Shown: positions 25,670 through 34,365 of the stretch, piece by piece
Layout of the letters: every line of letters starts with the position of its first letter
Numbering within the stretch: position 1 is the stretch's first letter
Source: Shewanella mangrovi
Lineage (GTDB): Bacteria; Pseudomonadota; Gammaproteobacteria; Enterobacterales; Shewanellaceae
Assembly: GCF_000753795.1 (NCBI RefSeq)
Contig: NZ_JPEO01000024.1
Coordinates: 1-54,810, forward strand
Length of the DNA stretch: 54,810 nucleotides
Direction of reading: 5' to 3'
Notes under the pieces: generated by a model
What the model was told of the DNA's origin: nothing
What the model saw: only the letters and a program-made list of their open reading frames with translations
Database searches by the model: none
Translations under genes and position numbers: made by a program

Positions 25670-27337
25670 ATGGAACAAGGGCAGACAATCAGCGGTAGTC
25701 AGGCGGTAATTGAAGTTCTGGCAGCCCACGGAGTTGATACGGTATTTGGTTATCCAGGTGGTGCCATCATGCCGATTTACGATGCAATCTATGGCAGTTC
25801 GGTCAAGCACCTCCTCTGTCGTCACGAACAAGGCGCTGCTTTTGCCGCCGTGGGTTATGCGCGCGCAAGCGGTAAAGTCGGTGTTTGTTTTGCTACTTCT
25901 GGCCCCGGTGCGACTAACCTGATCACTGGCCTCGCTGATGCCATGATGGACTCCATTCCTGTCGTTGCCATCACAGGGCAAGTCTCCTCTGCCGTTATCG
26001 GGACCGACGCGTTCCAAGAAATGGATGTGCTGGGGCTGAGCCTTTCCTGTACTAAACATAGCTTTATGGTCGGCAGTTTAGATGAACTGATCCCGACCTT
26101 GTATCGTGCCTTTGAAATCGCAGCATCGGGTCGTCCAGGCCCTGTGCTGGTGGATATTCCCAAAGATATTCAAGTGGGCCAGTTAGAATACAAAACGCCG
26201 CTGCAAGCAGTGGCGGTAGAAATGGCTATAGACAGCGACGCTGTTGCCGCCGCTAACACGCTTATCCGCAACGCTAAACAACCAATGTTATACGCTGGCG
26301 GCGGTGTCGGCATGGCGGGTGCGGTGTCGGAGCTACGCGACTTTATCGCCCGTACTGGCATGCCTTCGGTATGCACCCTAAAAGCTTTGGGCGCGGTAGA
26401 GCCAACCACTGCAGGTTACTTGGGCATGCTGGGTATGCACGGTAACCAAGCCGCCAACCACGCGGTACAAGAATGTGATTTACTGCTGGTGGTCGGTGCC
26501 CGCTTTGATGACCGCGTCACCGGTAAACTCAATACCTTTGCCCCAAATGCCAAAGTGATTCACTTAGATATCGACGCGGCGGAGCAAGGTAAACTGCGCC
26601 AGCCCGAAGTGGCATTGACTGGCGAACTGCAACAACTGCTACCGCAATTAGGTCAGATGCTCGATATCGCGCCTTGGCAGCAGCATGTTGCTGAGTTAGC
26701 GGAACAATACGCCTGGCGTTATGACCGCCCCGGTGAATTGATTTATGCGCCCAGAATGCTCAAGCAACTGGCAGACAAGTTACCTAACGACAGCGTAGTG
26801 AGCTGCGATGTTGGCCAACACCAGATGTGGGTGGCACAACATATGTGGTTCCGCAAACCTGAAGATCACCTGTCGAGTGCAGGCTTTGGCACAATGGGCT
26901 TTGGTCTGCCAGCGGCGATTGGCGCTCAGATTTCACGCCCAGAAGCTACCGTTGTGACCGTGTCAGGCGATGGCTCATTTATGATGAATGTGCAAGAGCT
27001 GACTACTATTAAGCGCCGTAAGCTACCGGTGAAAATCCTGCTGATCGATAACCAACGGCTGGGAATGGTGAAGCAATGGCAACAGCTATTCTTTGATGAG
27101 CGCTATAGTGAAACCAACCTGTCAGATAATCCTGACTTCGTTACCCTAGCATCGGCGTTTGATATTCCGGGGCGCACTATCACTCAAAGCGCCGAAGTCG
27201 AAGGCGCGCTGGACGAGATGCTTAACGCGCCGGGCGCGTATCTGCTGCATGTGCGCATCGATGAAGCGTTTAACGTTTGGCCGCTGGTACCACCGGGCGC
27301 CGCCAACAGTGACATGATTGAAGATTTGGAGGCGTAA
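25670..27337 (+). CDS. ilvG: acetolactate synthase II, large subunit
   Basis: 555 residues, thiamine-diphosphate enzyme. It condenses two pyruvates, or pyruvate and 2-oxobutyrate, in the first common step of branched-chain amino acid synthesis. The catalytic Glu is Glu53 in CRHEQGAAF. The cofactor motif GDGSFMMN lies near 431, and the FAD-domain motif FGTMGFGLPAAIGA precedes it. The reading frame is intact, unlike the frameshifted ilvG of E. coli K-12. It is the first structural gene after the attenuator, and its stop is two bases from ilvM. Confidence 0.97.
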   Translation: MEQGQTISGSQAVIEVLAAHGVDTVFGYPGGAIMPIYDAIYGSSVKHLLCRHEQGAAFAAVGYARASGKVGVCFATSGPGATNLITGLADAMMDSIPVVAITGQVSSAVIGTDAFQEMDVLGLSLSCTKHSFMVGSLDELIPTLYRAFEIAASGRPGPVLVDIPKDIQVGQLEYKTPLQAVAVEMAIDSDAVAAANTLIRNAKQPMLYAGGGVGMAGAVSELRDFIARTGMPSVCTLKALGAVEPTTAGYLGMLGMHGNQAANHAVQECDLLLVVGARFDDRVTGKLNTFAPNAKVIHLDIDAAEQGKLRQPEVALTGELQQLLPQLGQMLDIAPWQQHVAELAEQYAWRYDRPGELIYAPRMLKQLADKLPNDSVVSCDVGQHQMWVAQHMWFRKPEDHLSSAGFGTMGFGLPAAIGAQISRPEATVVTVSGDGSFMMNVQELTTIKRRKLPVKILLIDNQRLGMVKQWQQLFFDERYSETNLSDNPDFVTLASAFDIPGRTITQSAEVEGALDEMLNAPGAYLLHVRIDEAFNVWPLVPPGAANSDMIEDLEA

Positions 27338-27339
27338 CC

Positions 27340-27597
27340 ATGATCCATCATCTGGCCCTGACCTTAGAACAACGCCCAGAAGTATTAGAGCGTGTGTTAC
27401 GCGTAGTGCGGCATCGTGGTTTCCGTATCTGCAACATGAATATGACCGAGCAGGATGACAAATTCCTGCAACTGAATATGGCGGTCGATAGTGATAAAGC
27501 AGTAGAGTTACTGAGCCGCCAACTGGACAAATTATTAGATGTGACGCAATGCGTGGTGACCACGCCATCCGCCATGTCACAAACAGTCAATGGCTGA
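27340..27597 (+). CDS. ilvM: acetolactate synthase II, small subunit
   Basis: 85 residues, one ACT domain. It is the regulatory partner that activates IlvG. The pattern LALTLEQRPEVLERVLRVVRHRGF and CNMNM is typical of IlvM, and the length equals E. coli IlvM (87) within two. GGAGG for this gene lies inside the ilvG 3' end, which suggests translational coupling and equal subunit supply. In E. coli IlvM makes the enzyme largely valine-resistant; this is assumed, not shown, here. Confidence 0.95.
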   Translation: MIHHLALTLEQRPEVLERVLRVVRHRGFRICNMNMTEQDDKFLQLNMAVDSDKAVELLSRQLDKLLDVTQCVVTTPSAMSQTVNG

Positions 27598-27653
27598 GAC
27601 GCAAGTAAGCGCCGCCGTGACGCAAACGTATTAAGAAAGAAAGGAAGTTAGCA

Positions 27654-29510
27654 ATGCCAAAGTTACGTTCTGCCACCAGTACCGAAGGCCGCAATATGGC
27701 TGGAGCCCGCGCCTTATGGCGTGCCACCGGAGTTAAAGACAATGATTTTGGTAAGCCGATCATCGCCATCGCTAACTCTTTTACCCAATTTGTGCCAGGC
27801 CACGTGCACCTGAAAGACATGGGCGCACTGGTGGCTTCTGCCATTGAAGAAGCAGGCGGTATCGCCAAAGAATTCAACACCATCGCCGTGGATGATGGTA
27901 TCGCCATGGGCCATGGCGGCATGCTCTATTCGCTGCCATCACGTGAGCTGATCGCCGATAGCGTCGAATATATGGTGAACGCCCACTGCGCCGACGCTCT
28001 GGTGTGTATCTCCAACTGCGACAAAATCACCCCAGGGATGCTGATGGCCGCGTTGCGCCTCAATATCCCCGTGGTGTTTGTCTCCGGCGGCCCGATGGAA
28101 GCGGGTAAAACCAAGCTGTCGGATAAAATCATCAAGCTCGACTTGGTGGATGCCATGGTCGCAGCCGCCGATGATCGCGTATCAGATGAAGACAGTGAAA
28201 AAATTGAACGTAGCGCCTGCCCAACCTGTGGTTCTTGTTCTGGTATGTTTACTGCCAACTCGATGAACTGCCTGACTGAAGCTTTGGGGCTGTCACTGCC
28301 GGGTAACGGTTCACTGGTAGCGACTCACGCCGATCGTCGCGAGTTGTTCCTAGAAGCCGGCCGTCGCGTAATGGCGTTGGCGCAACGTTACTATCAACAA
28401 GATGACGCTAGCGTACTGCCGCGCAATATTGCTTCATTCAAAGCGTTTGAAAATGCCATGACGCTGGATATCGCCATGGGCGGTTCATCCAACACCGTAC
28501 TGCACTTATTAGCAGCTGCGCAGGAAGCGGAAGTCGACTTCACCATGGAAAACATCGACCAGCTGAGCCGTAAAGTGCCACACCTGTGTAAAGTGGCGCC
28601 ATCGACGCCACTGTACCACATGGAAGATGTGCACCGCGCCGGTGGTGTGATGGGTATTTTGGGTGAGTTAGCGCGCGCTGGTTTGCTGCATACTGACGTG
28701 CCACATGTTGCGGCCAACGGCGGCACCCTGGCTGAAGTATTGGCTAAATACGATGTGGTCGTGACGCAAGATGAAGCGGTCAAACAGTTCTTCCGTGCAG
28801 GCCCTGCCGGTATTCCTACCACAGTAGCGTTTAGCCAAGATTGCCGTTGGGAATCGCTGGACGATAACCGCGAAAGTGGTTGTATTCGCAGCCGTGAACA
28901 CGCTTTCAGTCAAGAAGGTGGTTTGGCGGTACTGTTCGGTAACATCGCTGCCAATGGCTGTATTGTGAAAACTGCCGGCGTGGATGAATCGATTTTGAAA
29001 TTCACCGGTAAAGCCCGTGTGTATGAAAGCCAAGAAGATTCGGTGGCGGGCATTCTCGGCGGCGAAGTGGTTGCAGGCGACGTGGTGGTGATTCGCTACG
29101 AAGGTCCGAAAGGCGGCCCCGGCATGCAAGAGATGTTGTACCCAACCAGCTACCTGAAATCACGTGGCTTAGGTAAAGCCTGTGCGCTGATCACCGATGG
29201 TCGTTTCTCTGGTGGTACTTCAGGTTTATCTATCGGTCACGTGTCTCCAGAAGCAGCCGCTGGCGGTGATATTGGCTTGATTGAAACCGGCGACATCATC
29301 GAAATCGATATTCCAACACGCGGTATCTCACTGCAAGTTAGCGCTGAGGAATTGGCGAGCCGCCGTGCCGCCATGGAAGCCAAAGGCGCCCAAGCGTGGA
29401 AACCAGTAGCACGTCAACGCCCAGTATCGATGGCGCTGAAAGCCTACGCCCTGATGGCGACTAGCGCTGACAAAGGTGCCGTACGCGATCGCAGCATGCT
29501 GGAGGATTAA
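27654..29510 (+). CDS. ilvD: dihydroxy-acid dehydratase
   Basis: 618 residues, IlvD/Edd family, iron-sulfur enzyme. It dehydrates the dihydroxy acids to the 2-keto acid precursors of valine, leucine and isoleucine. Cluster cysteines lie in SNCDKITPGM near 122 and CPTCGSCSGMFTANSMN near 195. The motif GRFSGGTSGLSIGH near 520 is conserved. AAGGAAG precedes the ATG. E. coli has ilvE between ilvM and ilvD; here ilvE is absent from the operon, as I recall for Shewanella. Confidence 0.97.
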   Translation: MPKLRSATSTEGRNMAGARALWRATGVKDNDFGKPIIAIANSFTQFVPGHVHLKDMGALVASAIEEAGGIAKEFNTIAVDDGIAMGHGGMLYSLPSRELIADSVEYMVNAHCADALVCISNCDKITPGMLMAALRLNIPVVFVSGGPMEAGKTKLSDKIIKLDLVDAMVAAADDRVSDEDSEKIERSACPTCGSCSGMFTANSMNCLTEALGLSLPGNGSLVATHADRRELFLEAGRRVMALAQRYYQQDDASVLPRNIASFKAFENAMTLDIAMGGSSNTVLHLLAAAQEAEVDFTMENIDQLSRKVPHLCKVAPSTPLYHMEDVHRAGGVMGILGELARAGLLHTDVPHVAANGGTLAEVLAKYDVVVTQDEAVKQFFRAGPAGIPTTVAFSQDCRWESLDDNRESGCIRSREHAFSQEGGLAVLFGNIAANGCIVKTAGVDESILKFTGKARVYESQEDSVAGILGGEVVAGDVVVIRYEGPKGGPGMQEMLYPTSYLKSRGLGKACALITDGRFSGGTSGLSIGHVSPEAAAGGDIGLIETGDIIEIDIPTRGISLQVSAEELASRRAAMEAKGAQAWKPVARQRPVSMALKAYALMATSADKGAVRDRSMLED

Positions 29511-29511
29511 T

Positions 29512-31062
29512 ATGTTAGCGCTCGCGTCCCAGTCGCAACTGTCACTGGCCAACTATTATTTACAGCGGATTTTGCTGTCTAGCGTCTATGACGTTGCTAA
29601 GGTGACGCCGCTGTCTAACCTCAAAAAACTGTCGGCACGGCTCGGCTGTGATGTGTTCCTCAAGCGGGAAGATATGCAGCCAGTGCACTCGTTCAAGCTG
29701 CGTGGCGCCTATAACCGCATCGCTGAGCTTAGCGTTGAAGAAGCTGAATGCGGTGTGGTCTGTGCTTCGGCTGGTAACCATGCCCAAGGTGTTGCGATGT
29801 CGGCGGCCAGCCGTGGTATCAGCGCCGTGATTGTCATGCCGAGTACCACACCCGATATTAAAGTCGATGCGGTGCGCCGCCTCGGCGGCAACGTGGTACT
29901 GCACGGTCAGGCTTTTGACCAAGCTAACGAATATGCTATGTCATTGGCGCGCGATGAAGGTCGTGTGTATATCGCGCCATTTGACGATGAAGCCGTTATC
30001 GCTGGACAGGGTACGATCGCCCAAGAGATGTTGCAGCAGCAACGCGATCTCGATGTGGTGTTCGTTCCTGTTGGCGGTGGTGGATTAATTGCGGGTATCG
30101 CCGCTTACTACAAAGCCGTGAAACCGGAAGTCACCATCGTCGGTGTCGAACCTGTCGACGCCGCCTGCTTAAAAGCCGCGATGGAAGCGGGTGAAGCGGT
30201 AACCTTGGATCAGGTCGGCCTGTTTGCTGATGGTGTGGCGGTAAAGCGTATTGGCGCTGAACCATTCCGTCTGGCAAAAGATTATGTCGATGAAGTGATT
30301 ACGGTGACTTCAGATGAAATCTGCGCTGCCATCAAAGACATCTTTGAAGACACTCGTGCGATTGCCGAGCCCGCCGGTGCGCTGTCATTGGCAGGACTGA
30401 AAAAGTACATGACGCAGCACCAAGGCGAAGAGCGCAAAGTGGCGGCCATTCTCAGTGGCGCTAATGTGAATTTCCACAGCCTGCGTTATGTGTCTGAGCG
30501 CTGCGAATTAGGTGAGCACAAAGAAGCGGTTTTGGCAGTCACCATTCCGGAACGTCCGGGCGCGTTTTTGCAGTTCTGTGAAACCTTGGGCAAACGGGCA
30601 ATTACAGAATTCAACTATCGCTTCAGTGGTCGCGACCGTGCTGTGGTGTTTGCCGGTATTCGAGTGAATCAAGGCCAGCCGGAGCTCGATGAATTGATCA
30701 GCTCTTTGGTCAGCAACGGTTTTGCAGTGCAAGATCTGACTGAAGATGAGACCGCCAAGTTGCACGTGCGCTATATGGTCGGCGGTTTGCCGCCTGAATC
30801 CCTGCAGGAGCGCTTGTTCAGTTTTGAATTCCCTGAGCATCCCGGTGCACTGCTGAAGTTTCTGCAAACGCTGCAAAGTAAGTGGAATATCAGTTTGTTC
30901 CACTATCGCAACCACGGTGCGGCCTTTGGACAAGTGCTAGCAGGCTTTGAAGTGCCAGAAGCCGATGACGCGGCATTTGCGACTTTCCTAGATGAATTAG
31001 GTTTTGCCTACCAAGATGAAACCAACAGCCCGGCGTATCAGCTGTTTTTAGCACATAAGTAG
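29512..31062 (+). CDS. ilvA: biosynthetic threonine deaminase
   Basis: 516 residues. PLP enzyme that deaminates threonine to 2-oxobutyrate, the committed step for isoleucine. Lys62 in HSFKLRGAYN binds PLP, and VPVGGGGLIAGIA holds the cofactor phosphate. Two ACT-like regulatory domains fill the C-terminal third (from about 335), the form that isoleucine inhibits. This separates it from the short catabolic TdcB. An upstream in-frame codon at 29476 lies inside ilvD; I chose the ATG at 29512 because GGAGG seven bases before it is excellent and orthologues start nearby. It is the last gene of the operon. Confidence 0.96.
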   Translation: MLALASQSQLSLANYYLQRILLSSVYDVAKVTPLSNLKKLSARLGCDVFLKREDMQPVHSFKLRGAYNRIAELSVEEAECGVVCASAGNHAQGVAMSAASRGISAVIVMPSTTPDIKVDAVRRLGGNVVLHGQAFDQANEYAMSLARDEGRVYIAPFDDEAVIAGQGTIAQEMLQQQRDLDVVFVPVGGGGLIAGIAAYYKAVKPEVTIVGVEPVDAACLKAAMEAGEAVTLDQVGLFADGVAVKRIGAEPFRLAKDYVDEVITVTSDEICAAIKDIFEDTRAIAEPAGALSLAGLKKYMTQHQGEERKVAAILSGANVNFHSLRYVSERCELGEHKEAVLAVTIPERPGAFLQFCETLGKRAITEFNYRFSGRDRAVVFAGIRVNQGQPELDELISSLVSNGFAVQDLTEDETAKLHVRYMVGGLPPESLQERLFSFEFPEHPGALLKFLQTLQSKWNISLFHYRNHGAAFGQVLAGFEVPEADDAAFATFLDELGFAYQDETNSPAYQLFLAHK

Positions 31063-31123
31063 CTGCTCACTAGTAATGGCGCATAAATAGTTGCCCATAA
31101 ATAGCGACGCATAACTGGCGCGC
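31054..31123 (+). repeat. degenerate 14-base tandem repeat at the ilvA 3' end
   Basis: Units begin at 31054, 31068, 31082, 31096 and 31110, exactly 14 bases apart. The clearest word is CATAAATAG (twice, with CATAAGTAG and CATAAC as variants); the second unit is poor. The first overlaps the ilvA stop codon. Confidence 0.5.
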
Positions 31124-31128
31124 TCCAT

Positions 31129-31170
31129 ATCCCCCGCGGACGGTTTTCACTGGCGTGGGGGATTTGTTTT
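31129..31170 (+). terminator. terminator after ilvA
   Basis: ATCCCCCGCG pairs with CGTGGGGGAT around a loop of about fifteen bases, then TTGTTTT. The likely end of ilvGMDA. Confidence 0.75.
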
Positions 31171-31309
31171 CTGCACGCTGTCATTACCAATAAAAGTGCA
31201 GCGTTAGCCAAAAGCCGAGCAGAGTCAGCGTGCTAACTGTGATAAGGTCAATTCAGTTTTTCGCTCAAACATGAGCATCCGTATCGATAACGCAGCAAGG
31301 AGACTCAGC

Positions 31310-32440
31310 ATGATTGCCGCACCGCAAACTAACGCGTTTAATCCACCTCGTCGTATTTTGATGGGACCTGGCCCTTCAGACATCTATCCTGAAGTGCTTG
31401 CGGCGCAATCGCGGCCAACGGTTGGCCACCTAGATCCACTGTTTATCGGCATGATGGATGAGCTAAAAGCGCTGATCCAATATGCGTTTCAAACCAAAAA
31501 CCAAATGACGATTGCGGTATCAGCGCCCGGTAGCGCAGGTATGGAAACGTGCTTTGTTAACTTGGTGGAGCCGGGCGAGAAGGTGATTGTGTGTCGCAAC
31601 GGCGTGTTTGGTGAACGTATGCGCCAAAACGTTGAGCGCATTGGTGCCACGGCAGTAGTGGTCGATACCCCATGGGGTGAGCCAGTAAATGTCGAAGACG
31701 TTAAGCAAGCACTCGAAGCCAACCCTGATGCCAAGTTCCTCGCCTTCGTGCATGCCGAAACTTCTACTGGTGCGCTGTCAGATGCCAAAACCCTGTGCGC
31801 GCTGGCGAAACAACACGGTTGCCTCAGTATTGTTGACTCAGTAACTTCGCTCGGTGGCGTTGAACTGCTAGTAGACGAGTGGGGCATTGATGCCATCTAT
31901 TCTGGTAGCCAAAAATGTTTGTCATGTGTGCCGGGCTTGTCGCCAGTGTCGTTCTCTGAGGCGGCAGTGGAAAAACTCAAAGCGCGGAAAACTGCAGTAC
32001 AAAGCTGGTTCCTCGACCAATCTTTGGTGATGGGTTATTGGAGCGGTAACGGCAAACGCAGCTATCACCATACTGCGCCAGTGAATGCCTTGTACGCGCT
32101 ACATGAATCACTGCGCAAACTGGCCGATGAAGGTTTAGAAAACGCTTGGCAGCGTCACCAACAGATGCACCAACTGCTGAAAGCCGGCTTGGAAAAACTC
32201 GGCATCAAGTTTGTGGTGGATGAAGCCTCGCGCCTGCCGCAATTGAACGCTGTGTATATTCCGGAAGGTGTTGACGACGCTGCGGTACGTAGCCGCTTAC
32301 TGAATGACTACAATCTTGAAATCGGTGCAGGTCTTGGTGACTTAGCAGGCAAAGCATGGCGCATCGGTTTGATGGGCTATGGCGCCCGTCGTGAGAATGT
32401 CGCACTGTGTTTACGCGCGTTAGAAGAGGTGCTGAGCTAA
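31310..32440 (+). CDS. class V aminotransferase (alanine-glyoxylate / serine-pyruvate type)
   Basis: 376 residues, PLP fold type I, cytoplasmic. The family start MGPGPSDIYPEVL, the HAETSTGA segment and the PLP lysine in SGSQKCLSC (Lys202) are present. Relatives transfer the amino group of alanine or serine to glyoxylate or pyruvate; the exact substrates are not readable. The frame is open 13 codons upstream, but AAGGAG seven bases before the ATG at 31310 decides the start. It follows ilvA across a terminator, a neighbourhood I recall from Shewanella oneidensis. It has its own terminator. Confidence 0.88.
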   Translation: MIAAPQTNAFNPPRRILMGPGPSDIYPEVLAAQSRPTVGHLDPLFIGMMDELKALIQYAFQTKNQMTIAVSAPGSAGMETCFVNLVEPGEKVIVCRNGVFGERMRQNVERIGATAVVVDTPWGEPVNVEDVKQALEANPDAKFLAFVHAETSTGALSDAKTLCALAKQHGCLSIVDSVTSLGGVELLVDEWGIDAIYSGSQKCLSCVPGLSPVSFSEAAVEKLKARKTAVQSWFLDQSLVMGYWSGNGKRSYHHTAPVNALYALHESLRKLADEGLENAWQRHQQMHQLLKAGLEKLGIKFVVDEASRLPQLNAVYIPEGVDDAAVRSRLLNDYNLEIGAGLGDLAGKAWRIGLMGYGARRENVALCLRALEEVLS

Positions 32441-32462
32441 TTTGCTTGTACCCTGAAAACTG

Positions 32463-32490
32463 AAAAAGCAGCTCATTGAGCTGCTTTTTT
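32463..32490. terminator. terminator after the aminotransferase
   Basis: AAAAAGCAGCTC-ATT-GAGCTGCTTTTT, a perfect twelve-pair hairpin shared with the converging gene on the minus strand. Confidence 0.9.
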
Positions 32491-32519
32491 AATGGCAAAA
32501 CACCTACCGTCGCTGGCAA

Positions 32520-32855
32520 TTATTGATTATGCAGTGCGGTAAATAAGGTCATGCTAGTGGTAAAAATCAGCGCCAGCCATAGCCAATTGCTTGGTTTGGT
32601 TTTGCCCTTCAGGCTACGTTGCTGATAGTGTTGTACCATAGCGGCAATATCGCCTTTAAGCTGGCCAAAGCGGTTGATTTGATAGCAGTCGCTATCCGGC
32701 ATAATGACAAAGTACTCGCGATGGCGTTTGATGAACTCTTGCAGGTGAGTAACGCTAATCTCGGTGGTGTCGGCAAGCTGTTGTAGGCTCAAGCCCTTTG
32801 ACGAGTTGGCGTGTAATACTCGCAGTACGTGCTCAAGTTCGTTTGCTGTCAACAT
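32520..32855 (-). CDS. winged-helix-like protein with C-terminal membrane anchor
   Basis: 111 residues. The N-terminal part (about 1-75) has the helix-turn-helix-like run GLSLQQLADTTEISVTHLQ followed by a beta-wing-like FVIMPDSDCYQINRFGQ. A basic linker (KGKTKPSNW) leads to a single hydrophobic segment at about 90-107 (LWLALIFTTSMTLFTAL) and a short tail. This suggests a DNA-binding-type domain held at the inner membrane from the cytoplasmic side. No named family is recognised. The start has GGGA upstream. It stands alone, converging on the aminotransferase. Confidence 0.72.
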   Translation of the reverse strand: MLTANELEHVLRVLHANSSKGLSLQQLADTTEISVTHLQEFIKRHREYFVIMPDSDCYQINRFGQLKGDIAAMVQHYQQRSLKGKTKPSNWLWLALIFTTSMTLFTALHNQ

Positions 32856-32916
32856 TCACTATCCCTTTGGCCGCTGATGGTTTGATGTTCGCATCTATAA
32901 CATGGGGTTGTAAATG

Positions 32917-32946
32917 AAAAATCCAAACTGAAGTTTGGATTTTTTT
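32917..32946. terminator. terminator-like palindrome
   Basis: AAAATCCAAACT-GA-AGTTTGGATTTT with a T run, a perfect twelve-pair stem. It lies upstream of the winged-helix gene with no gene ending nearby on the plus strand, so it may be a relic or end an unseen transcript. Confidence 0.6.
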
Positions 32947-33057
32947 GAAGGGTCATGGTAGCCCGCAAGCCTGCTGGATTATTTAACGCGGTGACATATG
33001 TGCACTGTCATCTTTTTGAGTACGAAGCATGGCTTGTGTTTGGCTCTGCAGCCATAG

Positions 33058-33202
33058 CAAGCTGCGCTTGCGAACGTCGTGGAGCTACTCGCTCCACACC
33101 AGAGGATAAGGGGGCTAGACGGCTTCGAATGACATCCATGTCTAACGGCCAGCTCGCCATCCTTGGCTCGCGCTCATGAATATACTCATCGTTGATGAGT
33201 AT
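33058..33202. repeat. cluster of short perfect hairpins
   Basis: Four stems are visible: GCAAG-CTGCG-CTTGC at 33058-33073, GTGGAGC-TACTC-GCTCCAC at 33079-33097, GACAT-CC-ATGTC at 33131-33142 and ATACTCATC-GTT-GATGAGTAT at 33182-33202. The mosaic looks like an extragenic repeat element rather than coding DNA. Confidence 0.55.
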
Positions 33203-33448
33203 TCGCCCTTATCAATCCCCCTGCCGCCCCGACGTCGCGAAACGCTACGGCGCTTCTGGTTTGCCATCTTCGCAAATCGCTCTGATTCGGAATCCATTCC
33301 TCACCATCGCTTCTCCGCCGCGCCGAGGGGCTGGTGTTGCTTACTATTTCAAGTGTATATCTCCTAGCTTTTTGATCAATATCTACTCAGCTGTTAAGCA
33401 TTTTCTATATTTTTACATAGGCCTGTCAAAATAAAGGAATATAAATGT

Positions 33449-34270
33449 ATGGGAATAGAAACCTTAACTAAAGATGATGTGATTGAAATTCACAATAGAT
33501 TGGTAATCGATGCTGCTGAATCTGATGATCCAATTTGTCCTCCGGGGATAAAAAATGAGGGGTTATTAGAGTCTGCGGTAGCAAGACAACAATCTGGATT
33601 TAGCGGGAAGTTGAAATATAGTGAGCCTATTAGTAATGCAGCTTCTTTATGTTATGGAATCTGTAGTAATCATCCATTGCATAATGGAAATAAACGCACT
33701 GCTCTAGTGTCTCTTTTATGTCATCTAGATAAAAATGGATTTACATTTAATAACCGAACAGATCAGGACAGTCTTTATTCTTTTATGTTAAAAGTTGCTT
33801 CTCATCGTTTAGTTAGTAGTAAGAAAGCACGTAAAGATAAACATATCAGACATGATCAATCTGATATTGAAGTGGAAGTGATGACTGAATGGATACGGAA
33901 AAGGACTAGAAAAATCGAAAAAGGAGAGAGGAATGTTTCATATACTGAACTGGAAAGAATTCTAAGAGCACATAATGTTTATTTTGAGAATCATAATAAT
34001 AATTATGTTGATGTAGTTAAATATGTTGAAGAAATCAGAAGAAGAAACTTTTTCCATTTTGAGACTGTTAGAGTTGCCCACAAAGTTGCTCATATCCCAT
34101 ATTGGCCAGGACGGACTGTCGGTAAGAATTTGGTAAAATCTATCAGAAAACAGGCAAACCTTACTTATAGTGATGGTGTCGATTCTGCACTATTTTATGG
34201 AACTGAAACTCCTCCAGATGAGTTTATTCAAAAATATAAGAAGGTTTTGAATAAGTTAGCAAAGACATAA
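33449..34270 (+). CDS. Doc/Fic-family protein with HicA-like C-terminal region
   Basis: 273 residues. The first 120 follow the Doc (death-on-curing) pattern: LTKDDVIEIHNRL, then GLLESAVARQQSGFSG, then the Fic-type loop HPLHNGNKRTAL. Doc proteins phosphorylate EF-Tu; other Fic proteins add AMP. Here the acidic residue of HxFx(D/E)GNKR is Asn, so activity may be altered, although the Lys of the Doc GNKR form is kept. After a basic linker (about 120-145), residues 150-273 resemble HicA/YcfA RNA-binding toxins, ending with PYWPGRTVGKNLVKSIRKQ. No Phd or other antitoxin gene adjoins it. It is strikingly AT-rich against its neighbours and lies between repeat elements, which suggests transfer. The fusion reading is my inference. 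Confidence 0.75.
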   Translation: MGIETLTKDDVIEIHNRLVIDAAESDDPICPPGIKNEGLLESAVARQQSGFSGKLKYSEPISNAASLCYGICSNHPLHNGNKRTALVSLLCHLDKNGFTFNNRTDQDSLYSFMLKVASHRLVSSKKARKDKHIRHDQSDIEVEVMTEWIRKRTRKIEKGERNVSYTELERILRAHNVYFENHNNNYVDVVKYVEEIRRRNFFHFETVRVAHKVAHIPYWPGRTVGKNLVKSIRKQANLTYSDGVDSALFYGTETPPDEFIQKYKKVLNKLAKT

Positions 34271-34365
34271 TATGAACTATTAATACGTAGTTTTCATAAG
34301 CAAAGTTATCTCCGATTAAAAAGCGTATATCTGTTAGGCAACTTCAAAATACCTAGCACATGCAG

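Larger units (their letters stand above)
32856..33448. other. 593-base gene-free region with structured repeats
   Basis: After a terminator-like palindrome (32917-32946) this holds GC-rich sequence with several short perfect hairpins (about 33058-33202) and then AT-rich sequence leading into the Doc-like gene. Frames at 32955-33434 run through the hairpins and have no convincing protein character. Confidence 0.6.

Noticed and set aside
25670..27337. Frameshift in ilvG as in E. coli K-12
   Set aside because: The frame is open over the full 555 codons, with all thiamine-diphosphate enzyme motifs in order.
32955..33434. Several overlapping frames of 63-80 codons between the winged-helix gene and the Doc-like gene
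   Set aside because: They run through perfect hairpins in different frames with Arg/Ser/Pro-rich text; the DNA structure explains the region better.
33449..34270. A classical two-gene toxin-antitoxin module
   Set aside because: No Phd-like or other small gene with a ribosome site lies directly before or after the Doc-like gene.
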